Assembly: GCF_021228125.1 (NCBI RefSeq)
Contig: NZ_JAJQQS010000017.1
Location: 124,001-188,000, forward strand
Reading direction: 5' to 3'
Source of the DNA: Streptomyces albireticuli
GTDB taxonomy: Bacteria > Actinomycetota > Actinomycetes > Streptomycetales > Streptomycetaceae
Length of the DNA stretch: 64,000 nt
The notes below the pieces were generated by a model. It saw only the letters and a list, made by a program, of their open reading frames with translations. It was not told where the DNA came from and searched no databases. Made by a program: the position numbers and the translations under genes. Below are positions 10,675 through 19,716 of this stretch, piece by piece; positions within the stretch are counted from its first letter, which is position 1; every line of letters begins with the position of its first letter.

Positions 10675-11874
10675 TCAGAGGGCGCAGCCCTGGGTGTTGA
10701 CCCTCCCGGTGGCCGTACGTCCGCTGAGGGCGTCCTGCCGCACCTCGTCGGCCGTGAGGGCGTAGCCGGTGTCGGCGTCGTCGAGAGACTTCGCGAAGAC
10801 CACGCCGTAGACCTTGCCGTCCGGGGTGAGCAGCGGGCCGCCGGAGTTTCCCTGACGCACGGTGGTGTAGAGGGAGTAGACGTCGCGGCGGACGTTGCCG
10901 CGGTGGTAGATGTCCGGGCCGTTGGCCTGGACGCGGCTGCGGATGCGCGCGGCGCGGACGTCGTAGGAGCCGTTCTCGGGGAAGCCCGCGACGATGGCGC
11001 TCCTGCCCGTCTCGGCGTCGGCCTCGGCGAAGTCGAGGACCGGCGCCCGGAGCTGCGGCACGTCGAGGACGGCGATGTCGCGCTTCCAGTCGTAGAGGAC
11101 GACCTTCGCGTCGTAGTGCCTGCCCTGACCGCCGATCTGGACGGTCGGCTCGTCGACGCCGCCGACGACGTGGGCATTGGTCATCACCCGGTTCGGGGCG
11201 AAGACGAAGCCGGTGCCCTCTAGAACCTTGCCGCAGCTGGGCGCGGTGCCGACGACCTTGACGATGCTGCGCTGGGCGTCCGTGGCGACGGGGCTGGAGG
11301 CGAGCCTCGGGTCGGGCGCCGGCACGGAGGTGATGGGCTCGGTGGAGAAGGGCGCGAAGACCTGCGGGAAACCGTTCTGCGCGAGCGCGGTGCTGAAGTC
11401 GGCGAACCAGGTGTTGGCCTGCGCCGGGACGACCCGCGCGACGCCGAGCAGCACCTTGGAGTTGCGGACCTCCTTACCGAGGGTCGGCAGGGAGGTGCCG
11501 GCGAGCGCGGAGCCGATGAGCCAGGCGACCAGCAGCATCGCCAGGACGTTGACGAGCGCGCCGCCGGTGGCGTCCAGCGCGCGGGCGGGCGACCAGGTGA
11601 TGTGGCGGCGGAGCTTGTTGCCCAGGTGCGTGGTCGCGGCCTGGCCGATCGACGCGCAGACGATGATGATCACGACGGCCGCGACGGCGGCCCACATGCC
11701 CGGGGTGGCCTCGCCCGTCGCGCTGTCCCAGATCAAGGGCAGCAGATAGACGGCGACCAGCCCGCCGCCGACGAACCCGATCACGGACAGCACCCCGACG
11801 ACGAACCCCTGGCGGTAGCCGACGACGGCGAACCACACGGCGGCGACCAGCAGCACGATGTCCAGCACGTTCAC
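10675..11874 (-). CDS. MarP-type membrane serine protease (CvpA + trypsin-like)
   Basis: 399 residues. Four hydrophobic helices at about 1-130 form a CvpA (colicin V production) domain. An extracytoplasmic chymotrypsin-like protease follows from about 190 to 395. Visible triad elements are TNAHVVGG (His), WKRDIAVLDV (Asp) and VRQGNSGGP (Ser). This layout is that of M. tuberculosis MarP, which helps withstand acid and oxidative stress by processing a cell-wall hydrolase; the role here is inferred. It starts with GTG at 11874 and heads the minus-strand direction shared with the Nudix and nth genes upstream of it. Confidence 0.92.
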   Translation of the reverse strand: MNVLDIVLLVAAVWFAVVGYRQGFVVGVLSVIGFVGGGLVAVYLLPLIWDSATGEATPGMWAAVAAVVIIIVCASIGQAATTHLGNKLRRHITWSPARALDATGGALVNVLAMLLVAWLIGSALAGTSLPTLGKEVRNSKVLLGVARVVPAQANTWFADFSTALAQNGFPQVFAPFSTEPITSVPAPDPRLASSPVATDAQRSIVKVVGTAPSCGKVLEGTGFVFAPNRVMTNAHVVGGVDEPTVQIGGQGRHYDAKVVLYDWKRDIAVLDVPQLRAPVLDFAEADAETGRSAIVAGFPENGSYDVRAARIRSRVQANGPDIYHRGNVRRDVYSLYTTVRQGNSGGPLLTPDGKVYGVVFAKSLDDADTGYALTADEVRQDALSGRTATGRVNTQGCAL

Positions 11875-11955
11875 CGGGAGATGCCTCGCAATGATGTTGT
11901 CGGCGGTGGCGTCGGCCCCGCGTGCGATGGGGCCTGGATCACCGTCTCATGCCCT

Positions 11956-12639
11956 TCAGGCCCGCCGGTCCAGCGGGACCTGCCGGGCCCGGTCCCAGGG
12001 CCGCTCCCAGCCCGCGTAGTGCAGGATCCGGTCGATCACGCCTGCGGTGAACCCCCATACGAGCGCGCCGCCGACCAGGAAGGCCGGGCCGGTGTGACCG
12101 CTGGGGTGCTTGGCCGTCGCCCGGTTCCCCGGGTCGGTCAGCTCGGCCACGGGCACGGTGAAGACGCGGGCGGTCTCGGCCTGGTCGACGGGGGCGACCG
12201 GGCTGGGCTCGCGCCACCAGCCGAGGACGGGGGTCACGACGAAGCCGCTCACCGGGATGTAGAGCCGCGGGAGCACACCGAAGATCTGCACCCCGGACGG
12301 GTCGAGGCCGGTCTCCTCCTCCGCCTCGCGCAGCGCGGCCCGCAGCAGTCCGCCGCCGGCCGGGTCACCGTCCTCGGGGTCGAGGGCGCCGCCGGGGAAG
12401 GACGGCTGGCCCGCGTGCGAGCGCAGCGTGCCGGAACGCTCCATCAGGAGCAGCTCGGGGCCCTTGGGGCCGTCGCCGAAGAGGACGAGCACGGCGGACT
12501 GCCGGCCGCCCTTGTCGGGGGGCAGGAAGCGACTGAGCTGGTGGGGCTCGATCGTCTCCGAGGCGCGGGCGACGGGCTCCAGCCACTCGGGCAGCCCTTC
12601 CGCGGTGATGGTGGCCCGCCGGCCGTACGTGCTCGTCAT
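11956..12639 (-). CDS. Nudix hydrolase, CoA pyrophosphatase-like
   Basis: 227 residues. The Nudix box is GGALDPEDGD followed by LREAEEETGL, and the upstream LLMERSGTLRSHAGQPSFPGG matches the UPF0035 signature of CoA/acyl-CoA diphosphatases (NudL/CoAse). Cleavage of CoA to phosphopantetheine and 3',5'-ADP is therefore the likely reaction. ATG 12639 is preceded by GAGGGGAC. It lies between nth and the MarP-like gene on the same strand. Confidence 0.88.
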   Translation of the reverse strand: MTSTYGRRATITAEGLPEWLEPVARASETIEPHQLSRFLPPDKGGRQSAVLVLFGDGPKGPELLLMERSGTLRSHAGQPSFPGGALDPEDGDPAGGGLLRAALREAEEETGLDPSGVQIFGVLPRLYIPVSGFVVTPVLGWWREPSPVAPVDQAETARVFTVPVAELTDPGNRATAKHPSGHTGPAFLVGGALVWGFTAGVIDRILHYAGWERPWDRARQVPLDRRA

Positions 12640-12748
12640 ACGTGTCCCCTCGGCTGTGGTGCGGTCACTGGGCGCCTTTCGGAGCGGGACGCGGACGGCC
12701 CTCGGGCGGGCCCGGCGCGCCCGGCCCCTCCGGCACGTCATCGGGTGG

Positions 12749-13795
12749 TCATGCGGCTCCCAGGGGAGCGGCCGGCAGGCCCGGGTAGTCCGGCGGGGGC
12801 TTGAGCCGCTGGCCCGGAAGGCCGCCCTTCTCGTACTTCAGGAGCTTCCTGGCCTTGTCCGGGTCCGTCTCGCCCTCCCCGTAGGACGGGCAGAGCGGGG
12901 CGATGGGGCAGGCGCCGCAGGCGGGCCTGCGGGAGTGGCAGATGCGTCGGCCGTGGAAGACGACGCGGTGCGAGAGCATCGTCCACTCGCTCTTGGGGAA
13001 GAGGTCGCAGACCACGGCCTCGACCTTCTCCGGGTCCGTCTCGTCCGTCCACTTCCAGCGCCGGACGAGCCGCCCGAAGTGGGTGTCCACGGTGATCCCG
13101 GGAACGCCGAAGGCGTTGCCCAGCACGACGTTGGCGGTCTTGCGGCCGACGCCGGGCAGCGACACCAGGTCCTCCAGACGGCCCGGCACCTCGCCGTCGA
13201 AGCGGTCCCGCAGGGCGGTGGAGAGCCCTATGAGCGACTTCGCCTTGGCCCGGAAGAATCCCGTCGGCCGGATCAGCTGCTCCAGCGCCTCCGGGTCGGC
13301 GGCGGCCATGTCCTCGGGCGTCGGGTAGGCGGCGAAGAGGGCGGGGGTGGTCTGGTTGACCCGGAGATCGGTGGTCTGGGCGGAGAGGACCGTGGCGACC
13401 AGGAGCTCGAAGGAATTCTCGAAGTCGAGCTCGGGGTGGGCGTAGGGGTAGACCTCGGCGAGCTCGCGGTTGATACGGCGGGCGCGGCGGACGAGCGCGG
13501 TCCGGGACTCGGGCCTGGTGCCGGCACCGCTGCCCGTCCCGGCTCCGGTGTCCTTTCCGGTGCCGGTGCCGGTCTTGCCGCCGGTCTTGCCTCCGGCCTT
13601 ACGGACGGCCGCGGCGCCGGCGGCGGCAGCCGTTCCGGAGGCGGTCCGGGGGGCGGTCTCGGCGCCGGCCGTCTTGGCGCCTCTGGTGGCTGCTGTCTTA
13701 CCGCCGGCCCGGGTGGCTGCTGTCTTACCGCCTGTCCTGGGGGCGGCCTTCACGGATTCGGCGGATTTCCCGGAAGGAGAATCGGAAGAAGTCAT
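12749..13795 (-). CDS. nth: Endonuclease III (DNA glycosylase/AP lyase)
   Basis: Removes oxidised pyrimidines and nicks abasic sites in base-excision repair. The helix-hairpin-helix LPGVGRKTANVVL contains catalytic Lys219, and VDTHFGR has the catalytic Asp237, exactly 18 residues apart as in E. coli. Four cysteines in C-x6-C-x2-C-x5-C spacing (CHSRRPACGACPIAPLC) hold the 4Fe-4S cluster. The first about 95 residues are low-complexity Lys/Thr/Ala/Gly. ATG 13795 (348 residues) is preferred because GGGGAG is 5 bases upstream; a GTG at 13951 would add 52 similar residues without a visible ribosome site. Divergent from crp. Confidence 0.94.
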   Translation of the reverse strand: MTSSDSPSGKSAESVKAAPRTGGKTAATRAGGKTAATRGAKTAGAETAPRTASGTAAAAGAAAVRKAGGKTGGKTGTGTGKDTGAGTGSGAGTRPESRTALVRRARRINRELAEVYPYAHPELDFENSFELLVATVLSAQTTDLRVNQTTPALFAAYPTPEDMAAADPEALEQLIRPTGFFRAKAKSLIGLSTALRDRFDGEVPGRLEDLVSLPGVGRKTANVVLGNAFGVPGITVDTHFGRLVRRWKWTDETDPEKVEAVVCDLFPKSEWTMLSHRVVFHGRRICHSRRPACGACPIAPLCPSYGEGETDPDKARKLLKYEKGGLPGQRLKPPPDYPGLPAAPLGAA

Positions 13796-14054
13796 TCCAT
13801 CTCCCCGTTCGGCCGTCTTCGCCTCCGGCATTTTGGGCTCGCTCGCGGCTTTCGTCTTTTTCGCGGGCAGGCGTTCGCCCACAGCGGAATCCTGCGGCCG
13901 GGTCACCCTTCCGGCCCCCTTGCCCTGTGCTCTCACCGGCGTATTGGACACCCGGCCAGACTAAAGCCCGGCGCCGACATCCTGCCCGCGTGCGAGAAAA
14001 CCGCAGCCCGATCGGACCCCTGCCGTAGGGCTTCCGACGACGATGCGCGACACT

Positions 14055-14070
14055 TGTGTTTGATCACACA
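14055..14070. promoter_or_regulatory. Crp-type operator upstream of crp
   Basis: TGTGTTTGATCACACA fits the CRP consensus TGTGA-N6-TCACA (arms TGTG and CACA at the right spacing). It is 63 bp before the crp start, suggesting autoregulation. Confidence 0.6.
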
Positions 14071-14132
14071 GTTTTACCGACGGGCATCATGGGGACCACG
14101 GTCCTCTGTGCATGTCGACAAGGAGAGAACTC

Positions 14133-14807
14133 GTGGACGACGTTCTGCGGCGCGCCCCGCTTTTCGCGGCGCTCGATGACGAGCAGGCCGCTGAGCTGCG
14201 CGCCTCCATGGGCGAGGCGACCCTCGCGAGGGGCGACGCCCTGTTCCACGAAGGGGACCCCGGCGACCGGCTCTACGTGGTGACCGAGGGCAAGGTGAAG
14301 CTCCACCGCACCTCCCCGGACGGCCGCGAGAACATGCTGGCCGTCCTCGGCCCGGGTGAGCTCATCGGGGAGCTGTCGCTCTTCGACCCGGGACCGCGCA
14401 CCGCCACCGCCACCGCCCTGACCGAGGTCAAGCTGCTCGGCCTGGGCCACGGCGACCTCCAGCCCTGGCTCAACGCCCGGCCCGAGGTGGCGACCGCGCT
14501 GCTGCGTGCCGTCGCGCGCCGCCTGCGCCGGACCAACGACTCGATGTCGGACCTCGTGTTCTCCGACGTCCCCGGCCGGGTCGCCAAGGCGCTCCTGGAC
14601 CTGTCGCGCCGCTTCGGCGTGCAGTCCGAGGAAGGCATCCACGTGGTGCACGACCTCACGCAGGAGGAGCTGGCCCAGCTGGTCGGCGCCTCGCGCGAGA
14701 CGGTCAACAAGGCGCTCGCGGACTTCGCCGGCCGTGGCTGGCTCCGCCTGGAGGCCCGCGCGGTGATCCTGCTGGACGTGGAGCGGCTCGCCAAGCGGTC
14801 CCGCTGA
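14133..14807 (+). CDS. crp: Crp/Fnr-family regulator, Crp
   Basis: 224 residues. A cyclic-nucleotide-binding beta-barrel (about 10-120; GDALFHEGDPGDRLYVV and GELIGELSLFDPGPRTATATA, the phosphate-binding cassette) is followed by a dimer helix and a winged HTH (about 150-215; LTQEELAQLVGASRETVNKAL). The sequence is nearly the one I remember for S. coelicolor Crp (SCO3571), which controls germination and antibiotic production. GTG 14133 is set by AAGGAGAG at 14120-14127; the upstream ATG at 14112 lacks one. A CRP-like palindrome lies in its promoter and a terminator follows at 14866. Confidence 0.95.
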   Translation: MDDVLRRAPLFAALDDEQAAELRASMGEATLARGDALFHEGDPGDRLYVVTEGKVKLHRTSPDGRENMLAVLGPGELIGELSLFDPGPRTATATALTEVKLLGLGHGDLQPWLNARPEVATALLRAVARRLRRTNDSMSDLVFSDVPGRVAKALLDLSRRFGVQSEEGIHVVHDLTQEELAQLVGASRETVNKALADFAGRGWLRLEARAVILLDVERLAKRSR

Positions 14808-14865
14808 CGCGAAGGGGGCGTACGCCCCCGGTGTGCCCGTAAGGGAACACACCCGTGAACGCATC

Positions 14866-14897
14866 GAAGGCCCCCACCGGGAACGGCGGGGGCCTTC
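14866..14897. terminator. Hairpin between crp and tail block
   Basis: Stem of 10+3 bp with one mismatch (14866-14879 with 14884-14897), loop GGAA. It can stop both crp transcription and the convergent lysis genes. Confidence 0.75.
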
Positions 14898-14944
14898 GGC
14901 ATGCGGTCACGGGTGCGAACGGTCGCACCATCCGAACGGTCACC

Positions 14945-15220
14945 TCACCGCGCGAACGTGCCGTAAAGGGCCGTGAGCAGGGCCAGCAGGCCCGTAAGGG
15001 CGGCCAGTGAGGGAAGGGGCCACCGGCCGCGTTCCAGGGCGTCCAGGCGGCTTTCATGATCGGCGAGCTGGCGGTCGCTCTGGTCGCTGCGCTGCACCAG
15101 CAGCGCGAGCGAGCCGTCGACCCGGGCGAAACCGGCCTCCATGGTGCCGCGCAGCCGCTCCAGCTCCAGGGCCACGGCCGCGGCGTCGTCCGCCGACGGC
15201 GAGCGGGGCAGAGGTGTCAT
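14945..15220 (-). CDS. XhlA-like membrane protein, tail/lysis block
   Basis: 91 residues. A heptad-like helix (about 10-65, LERLRGTMEAGFARVDGSL and ESRLDALERG) is followed by a single hydrophobic C-terminal helix (SLAALTGLLALLTALYG). This layout is that of phage XhlA/hemolysin-type accessory lysis proteins. Its start overlaps the stop of the holin-like gene (ATGA at 15217). It is the last gene of the minus-strand block. Confidence 0.65.
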   Translation of the reverse strand: MTPLPRSPSADDAAAVALELERLRGTMEAGFARVDGSLALLVQRSDQSDRQLADHESRLDALERGRWPLPSLAALTGLLALLTALYGTFAR

Positions 15221-15567
15221 GGGCGGCGCCGGTACCCGTCCGGACCCCTGTACGGGGTGGGGCCGTCGACGACGGCCGCGCCCGAGGGGCCGGTTCCGCG
15301 GTCCGGGTCCCGATCCCGGTCGACGAGAGCGATCAGCTCCTCGTCGCGGCGGGCTCCGGCGCCGGTGCGCAGCCATCCGGGCAGCAGCGCCTGGACGCCT
15401 GGCAGGGCCATGACTCGGGTCAGCCCGCCCGCGACGGCGAGGGCTCCGGCCACCCAGGGCAGGGCGGCGGGGACGCCCGACGCCTCGACGACGGCGGGCA
15501 GGACGAGCGCGATGCCGACCGCGGTCTGGAGGACCGTGCGGGCGGTGTGCTTCGCGGCTTCGGACAT
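15217..15567 (-). CDS. Holin-like protein of lysis cassette
   Basis: 116 residues with two hydrophobic stretches (about 12-32 and 35-55) and a charged, probably cytosolic tail. Its position right after the endolysin gene and before an XhlA-like protein supports a holin role, letting the endolysin cross the membrane; no direct motif proves it. AAAGGACC precedes the ATG. Confidence 0.65.
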   Translation of the reverse strand: MSEAAKHTARTVLQTAVGIALVLPAVVEASGVPAALPWVAGALAVAGGLTRVMALPGVQALLPGWLRTGAGARRDEELIALVDRDRDPDRGTGPSGAAVVDGPTPYRGPDGYRRRP

Positions 15568-15666
15568 GGTGATGAGGTCCTTTCCCAGTCGTGTTCCCGA
15601 GAAGGGCCGGACGGACGCCCGGTAGGGCCCCGGTCGGGGCGGCGGAGGTCCGGCGCGGCCCGCTCG

Positions 15667-16539
15667 TCAGGAGCGCGGCACCTTCAGCCGGTCCCAGCTG
15701 ACGCGGCCCGGTATCCCGTCGGCGTCCGCGCCCGAGAAGCCCAGCCGACGCTGCCAGGCGGCGTACGAGGCCCGGTCGGCGTCCGTCCACTCCGGGCCCG
15801 GCCCGACGGAGTACCGCCCGCAGCCCTCGGCGACCAGCCGGCGGCCCATCGCGGTGATCACCGCGCTCTCCCGCCCGTCGGCGAAGAACCCGGCCCCGGG
15901 GAAGGGCTCGTATCCCCCCGCGCCTCCCGGCTCCGGGGCGGGCGCGGGGCCCGGTCCGGCGGCCAGCCGGCGCGCGATCCGGTCCCGCATCCCCGGCATC
16001 GAGAAGGACGGATCGATCTTGCGGGCGGTCCACTCCTTGTGGCCGACGACGCTGGCCGCGCTCCAGCCGTGCGCCCGGCAGAGGGCGGCGGCGACGCGCT
16101 CCACGGTGGCCAGCTGGGCGTCCGGGTAGGGGTCGTCGCCGTCGCCGAGGTTCTCGATCTCGAAGCCGTAGAAGTGGACGTTGCCGTCGACAGCGTCGGG
16201 CCCCGGTCGGGACGGTGTGCGGGTCTCGGCGCAGACGGCCTGGTACGTCGCGTACGCGCCGCGGCCGGCGTGGTTCGTACGCCCGTACCCGACGAGGTGC
16301 GCGGCGCCGTCCTTGGTGAGGACGCCGATGCACAGCGGGCCGGGCAGGTCGTCCATGCCGTCGTAGCAGAGGTCGACGCTGTCCGTCCCGGCGGTGTGAT
16401 GCAGCATCACACCGTTGACGGGCCCCCAGGGGCCCATGTGGTTGCGGTTGTGCGTGCGCCAGTCGCCGTGCTCGACGACTCGGACGCCTTCGGCGCGCAG
16501 GGCGGCGAGGAAGCCGTCCGCGGTGAGGGGTGTGGACAT
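15667..16539 (-). CDS. Endolysin, N-acetylmuramoyl-L-alanine amidase
   Basis: 290 residues. The Amidase_2 domain (about 15-170) shows zinc-ligand regions VMLHHTAG and, further on, VVGHKEWTARKIDPSF. The C-terminal 85 residues (PFPGAGFFADGRES to RVSWDRLKVPRS) form the peptidoglycan-binding module often found in Streptomyces phage lysins. It cleaves the bond between muramic acid and the stem peptide. There is no signal peptide, so export needs the neighbouring holin. ATG 16539 has AAGGGAG upstream. A strong hairpin (16572-16615) separates it from the tail genes. Confidence 0.9.
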   Translation of the reverse strand: MSTPLTADGFLAALRAEGVRVVEHGDWRTHNRNHMGPWGPVNGVMLHHTAGTDSVDLCYDGMDDLPGPLCIGVLTKDGAAHLVGYGRTNHAGRGAYATYQAVCAETRTPSRPGPDAVDGNVHFYGFEIENLGDGDDPYPDAQLATVERVAAALCRAHGWSAASVVGHKEWTARKIDPSFSMPGMRDRIARRLAAGPGPAPAPEPGGAGGYEPFPGAGFFADGRESAVITAMGRRLVAEGCGRYSVGPGPEWTDADRASYAAWQRRLGFSGADADGIPGRVSWDRLKVPRS

Positions 16540-16571
16540 GCGGAACTCCCTTGCGAGAGGGGTCGGCGGAA

Positions 16572-16615
16572 CGTCCCGTGCGCGCGCCCCGGAACCGGAG
16601 CGCGCGCACGGGACG
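16572..16615 (-). terminator. Hairpin between tail and lysis genes
   Basis: Perfect 16-bp GC stem (16572-16587 with 16600-16615), loop 12. It can reduce read-through from tail genes into the endolysin cassette. Confidence 0.65.
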
Positions 16616-16672
16616 CGGTGGTGAGGGCCGGAGGGGAGGCGCGGGAGAGCCTTTCGCGCTCCGGCGCGGGAC

Positions 16673-17374
16673 TTAGGACTGCACGCCGTACAGCGCGCGC
16701 GGCGAGACCCAGATGGTGCTGTTCGCGTTGGCCTTCGCCTGGACCTGGAACTCGATCCTGGAGTCGAAGGGCACCCCGATGGGCGCGGTGAACTCCAGCG
16801 CCCCCTTGGCCGTCGGCCCCACCTGGTTGCCGTTGACGAGCAACCGGACCTCGCCGCCGGTGGTCGCGGCGATGTAGGCGTACAGCTTGGGGTGCTGGGT
16901 GAGCGCGTTGCCCCGGTAGAGCGTCGTCCAGGTCGTCTTGTTGGTGTTGTCCCACTTGCCGACGTCCTCGGTCGTGGGCAGCGGGTAGGTGAGGAAGGGA
17001 CGCGCCAGACCGTGGTCCTTGGTGTCGTCCGCGACGACCACATTGCCCTTCACGTCGAACATGCGGACCGCCTGGACCCGGTTGTTCACGTGGTCGGTGG
17101 TGTAGACGCCGAACGCCAGGGTGCCGTCCTCGCGGCGCAGCAGCATCCCCTGCTGCGCCGTGCCGTCCGGGTGGTCGGGCCAGACCTGGCCCACGTAGAA
17201 GATGCTCGATCCGTCGGTGTCCAGGACCTGGAGGCTGCCGCCCTGGCCGATGACCACCCGGCCGCCGATGATCTCGTCCAGGGCGGGGCGGGTGTTGGCG
17301 CTGCCCATCAGCGAGCGGACCTGGCGTTCCAGTTCCCTGATGCGGTCCAGCAGGTCGAGCGGTATGGCCGCCAT
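16673..17374 (-). CDS. Tail fibre/tip protein (minor)
   Basis: 233 residues. A short coiled segment (LDLLDRIRELERQVRSLMGS) is followed by beta-rich sequence including GGRVVIGQGGSLQVLD, the kind of oligomerising repeat found in phage tail fibres and side-tail proteins. The C-terminal half resembles a carbohydrate- or surface-binding beta-sandwich, which is inference. Its ATG overlaps the stop of the previous gene (TGATG at 17374), so it is coupled to the Gp37-like gene. Confidence 0.65.
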   Translation of the reverse strand: MAAIPLDLLDRIRELERQVRSLMGSANTRPALDEIIGGRVVIGQGGSLQVLDTDGSSIFYVGQVWPDHPDGTAQQGMLLRREDGTLAFGVYTTDHVNNRVQAVRMFDVKGNVVVADDTKDHGLARPFLTYPLPTTEDVGKWDNTNKTTWTTLYRGNALTQHPKLYAYIAATTGGEVRLLVNGNQVGPTAKGALEFTAPIGVPFDSRIEFQVQAKANANSTIWVSPRALYGVQS

Positions 17375-18510
17375 CAGAACCTCTCCAGGTAGAGCTTCGC
17401 GGTCTCGTACTGGCCGCGCGCGGGCGGTGTGACGGCGAGGCCGACGACCCGGTAGCGGTCGTTGGTGCCCTCGGCGTGCCACAGGTCGTGGACGCGCAGC
17501 CGGATCCCGGCGCCGAGCAGCGCCGGTGTCACCCGGCCGTCGACGCGGAGGGTGATCTCCGGGATGGTCTGCGGGCGGCGGGCGCGGGCGAGCTGGGCCC
17601 TGGCGAGCTCGTTCAGGACCTTCACGTCGGTGACGGCGCTGTGGTCGGACGAGCCGTCCAGGCGCGGCCAGCCCGCCTTGAGGTCGCTCTCGTCCGGGGG
17701 CACCGTGGAGACCGACGGAACGGACTTGGCCGTCTGGTTGCGGTTGGGGGACTCGCCCCGCGCGATCCAGAAGTTGGCCTGGAGGGTGGCGTCCTCGGGC
17801 AGGCTGTACGCCAGCACGGGCCCGGGCCGGTCGAGGACGATGTCCGTCTGCCCCACCGTGATGACCGGGTGGCCGAGCTGGAGGAGTTTGACGCGCCGGC
17901 CGGTCCCGGGATCCCGGTAGCAGTGGACGCGCCACTCGAAGCCGTCCTCCATGCCCGCCAGGCTGTCCAGGAGTTCGCGGCCCCGGCTGAGCTCGGTCAG
18001 GTCGACCTTACGGCTGCGGCGCACTCCGGAGACCTCGGTCCCGTAGACGATGCCGATATCCCCGCCGCGCGCCTGCTGCAGGTTGTCGATCAGACGGCGC
18101 GCGATGTCGAACTGGTCGCCCTCGAACGTGCCGCCGTCGAAGGTGCCGATGTCGGCGCGGTCCTGGCTCGGCAGGAAGATGCGGTGGTCCAGGTAGGAGT
18201 CGAACGTGCCCGCCTGGATCTGCACCTGCGTGCGGCCCCGTTCGTCTCCGGAGGGAGTGGACGTCCACAGGACGCCGCCCCACCAGATCTCGGCGCCGCG
18301 CTCCAGCCATACGGCCGTGCGCCCCGGCAGGAGCGCCGCCCTCGCGCGCGCGGCGAGTGCCGCGTCGGGCAGCGGGAGGGTGGCCGTCAGCGAACCGGTC
18401 TTGCCTATGTAGTCGTCGAACTGCACCTCCGTAAGGGAGAAGGCATCCATCACCTGGTCGGAACGCAAGTCGCAGAAGACGGCGCGGTAGCCGTCGGCGG
18501 GGGTCGTCAT
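17374..18510 (-). CDS. Siphophage ReqiPepy6 Gp37-like tail protein
   Basis: 378 residues. The N-terminal region (YRAVFCDLRSDQVMDAF, FDDYIGKTGSLTATLPLP) and WLERGAEIWWGGVLW match my recollection of actinophage minor tail proteins of the Gp37-like family, which form the tail hub after Dit. No catalytic motif is visible. It overlaps its neighbours on both sides (ATGA at 18507; TGATG at 17374), so these three tail-tip genes form one translational unit. Confidence 0.75.
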   Translation of the reverse strand: MTTPADGYRAVFCDLRSDQVMDAFSLTEVQFDDYIGKTGSLTATLPLPDAALAARARAALLPGRTAVWLERGAEIWWGGVLWTSTPSGDERGRTQVQIQAGTFDSYLDHRIFLPSQDRADIGTFDGGTFEGDQFDIARRLIDNLQQARGGDIGIVYGTEVSGVRRSRKVDLTELSRGRELLDSLAGMEDGFEWRVHCYRDPGTGRRVKLLQLGHPVITVGQTDIVLDRPGPVLAYSLPEDATLQANFWIARGESPNRNQTAKSVPSVSTVPPDESDLKAGWPRLDGSSDHSAVTDVKVLNELARAQLARARRPQTIPEITLRVDGRVTPALLGAGIRLRVHDLWHAEGTNDRYRVVGLAVTPPARGQYETAKLYLERF

Positions 18511-19637
18511 GAGGCGGACTCGTAGGTGCCCCAGAGGGTCAGGACGTCACCGGCCTTCCAGGCGTAAGGAGCGGTCTTGTCCCAGATGGCGGGCTTGCCG
18601 TCGGTCGCGCCGACGCTGTCCTGGATGCTGCGGACGACTCCTCCGTTGGCGGCGGACAGCATGGCGGTGCCGGACCACATGCGCGGGTTGCCGGTGGTGC
18701 TGCTGTCGTAGCCCAGGGCGTTGATGAAGCGCCCGTCGAGCTTCCACGGAGTGGCCGCGGGGGTGTACGGCAGCGAGAACGACCAGTTGGCGTTGGCGTC
18801 CTGGGCGGCGAGGTTCGTCGTGGTGCCGATCTTGAGGTAGATCCGCACGTGCACGGTGGTTCCGATCTTCGTGGCCGATCCGGCGAGCAGGCCGTTGCCG
18901 ACGGCGGGCTGCACGGCGCCGATCTCGGCCCGCCAGACGGGCGTGTAGTCGCTCCACACGGCCGGGGCGGGGTAAGGGGACCACCCGGTGCCGTTCCAGC
19001 GCTCCAGGCCGTTCCCGGCGTCCCTGTACTGGCCCGGGTAGGCGCCGGCGAAGGTGGTCCCGCCGGCGAACGGGACGATGCCGCCCGCCGCGACGGTCGC
19101 ACGGCGCCGGTCGACAAGGCCGGTGTTCCAGTTGATGCCGCCGTTGCCCGCCGAGGCGGCGACCGGGACCGTGACGGCGTACAGCGCGATCGACGCGAGC
19201 GGTGCCGCGGGGGCGACCGGAGCGGCGGCCGGGGTGCCCTTGACGATCTCGACCACGGCGCGGGACGCGGTGCCCGCGTCCTGCTGCTGGTCGTACACCC
19301 GCAGGACGACCAGGTCGATCCGCGGGTTGGCGGGGTCACCGTCGGCGAAGGTCAGGTTCTCGTAGTCGGTGACGACCACGGGATAGGCCCCCGCGGTCTC
19401 GCTGCCCTGGATCAGGGCGCGGCCGGGGGTGACCTGGGCCGTCATATTGCCGGACTTGACCACGGTGAGCCCCGAGATGACGTTCTTGCCGTCGGCGGAG
19501 CCGGGAATGACACCGTCCCGTGAGGCCAGCGGGCCCTGTGGGACGGCGGTGCCGGTCGGGGCCAGCCGTGTGTCGACCCGGGTCTGGCCGCCGTCGGCGT
19601 CCGAACGATTCTGCAACCACGCGCTGCGTACGGTCAT
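18507..19637 (-). CDS. Tail tip/receptor-binding-like protein
   Basis: 376 residues. The first 150 (AWLQNRSDADGGQTRVDT; PRIDLVVLRVYDQQQDAG) resemble the upper-baseplate/fibre-anchor domain common in Streptomyces phages. The rest is beta-rich (GNGLERWNGTGWSPYPAP; VHVRIYLKIGTTT), as in fibre heads. It is the best candidate for determining which cell surface the particle binds (inference). Confidence 0.65.
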   Translation of the reverse strand: MTVRSAWLQNRSDADGGQTRVDTRLAPTGTAVPQGPLASRDGVIPGSADGKNVISGLTVVKSGNMTAQVTPGRALIQGSETAGAYPVVVTDYENLTFADGDPANPRIDLVVLRVYDQQQDAGTASRAVVEIVKGTPAAAPVAPAAPLASIALYAVTVPVAASAGNGGINWNTGLVDRRRATVAAGGIVPFAGGTTFAGAYPGQYRDAGNGLERWNGTGWSPYPAPAVWSDYTPVWRAEIGAVQPAVGNGLLAGSATKIGTTVHVRIYLKIGTTTNLAAQDANANWSFSLPYTPAATPWKLDGRFINALGYDSSTTGNPRMWSGTAMLSAANGGVVRSIQDSVGATDGKPAIWDKTAPYAWKAGDVLTLWGTYESAS

Positions 19638-19716
19638 GTCGTCCTCCGAAGTGTGGGTGAAGGGATGAAGGGGCGAGCGGCGGCCGAGGGAGGCACGCGG
19701 GCCCGCTCCGGCGCGG

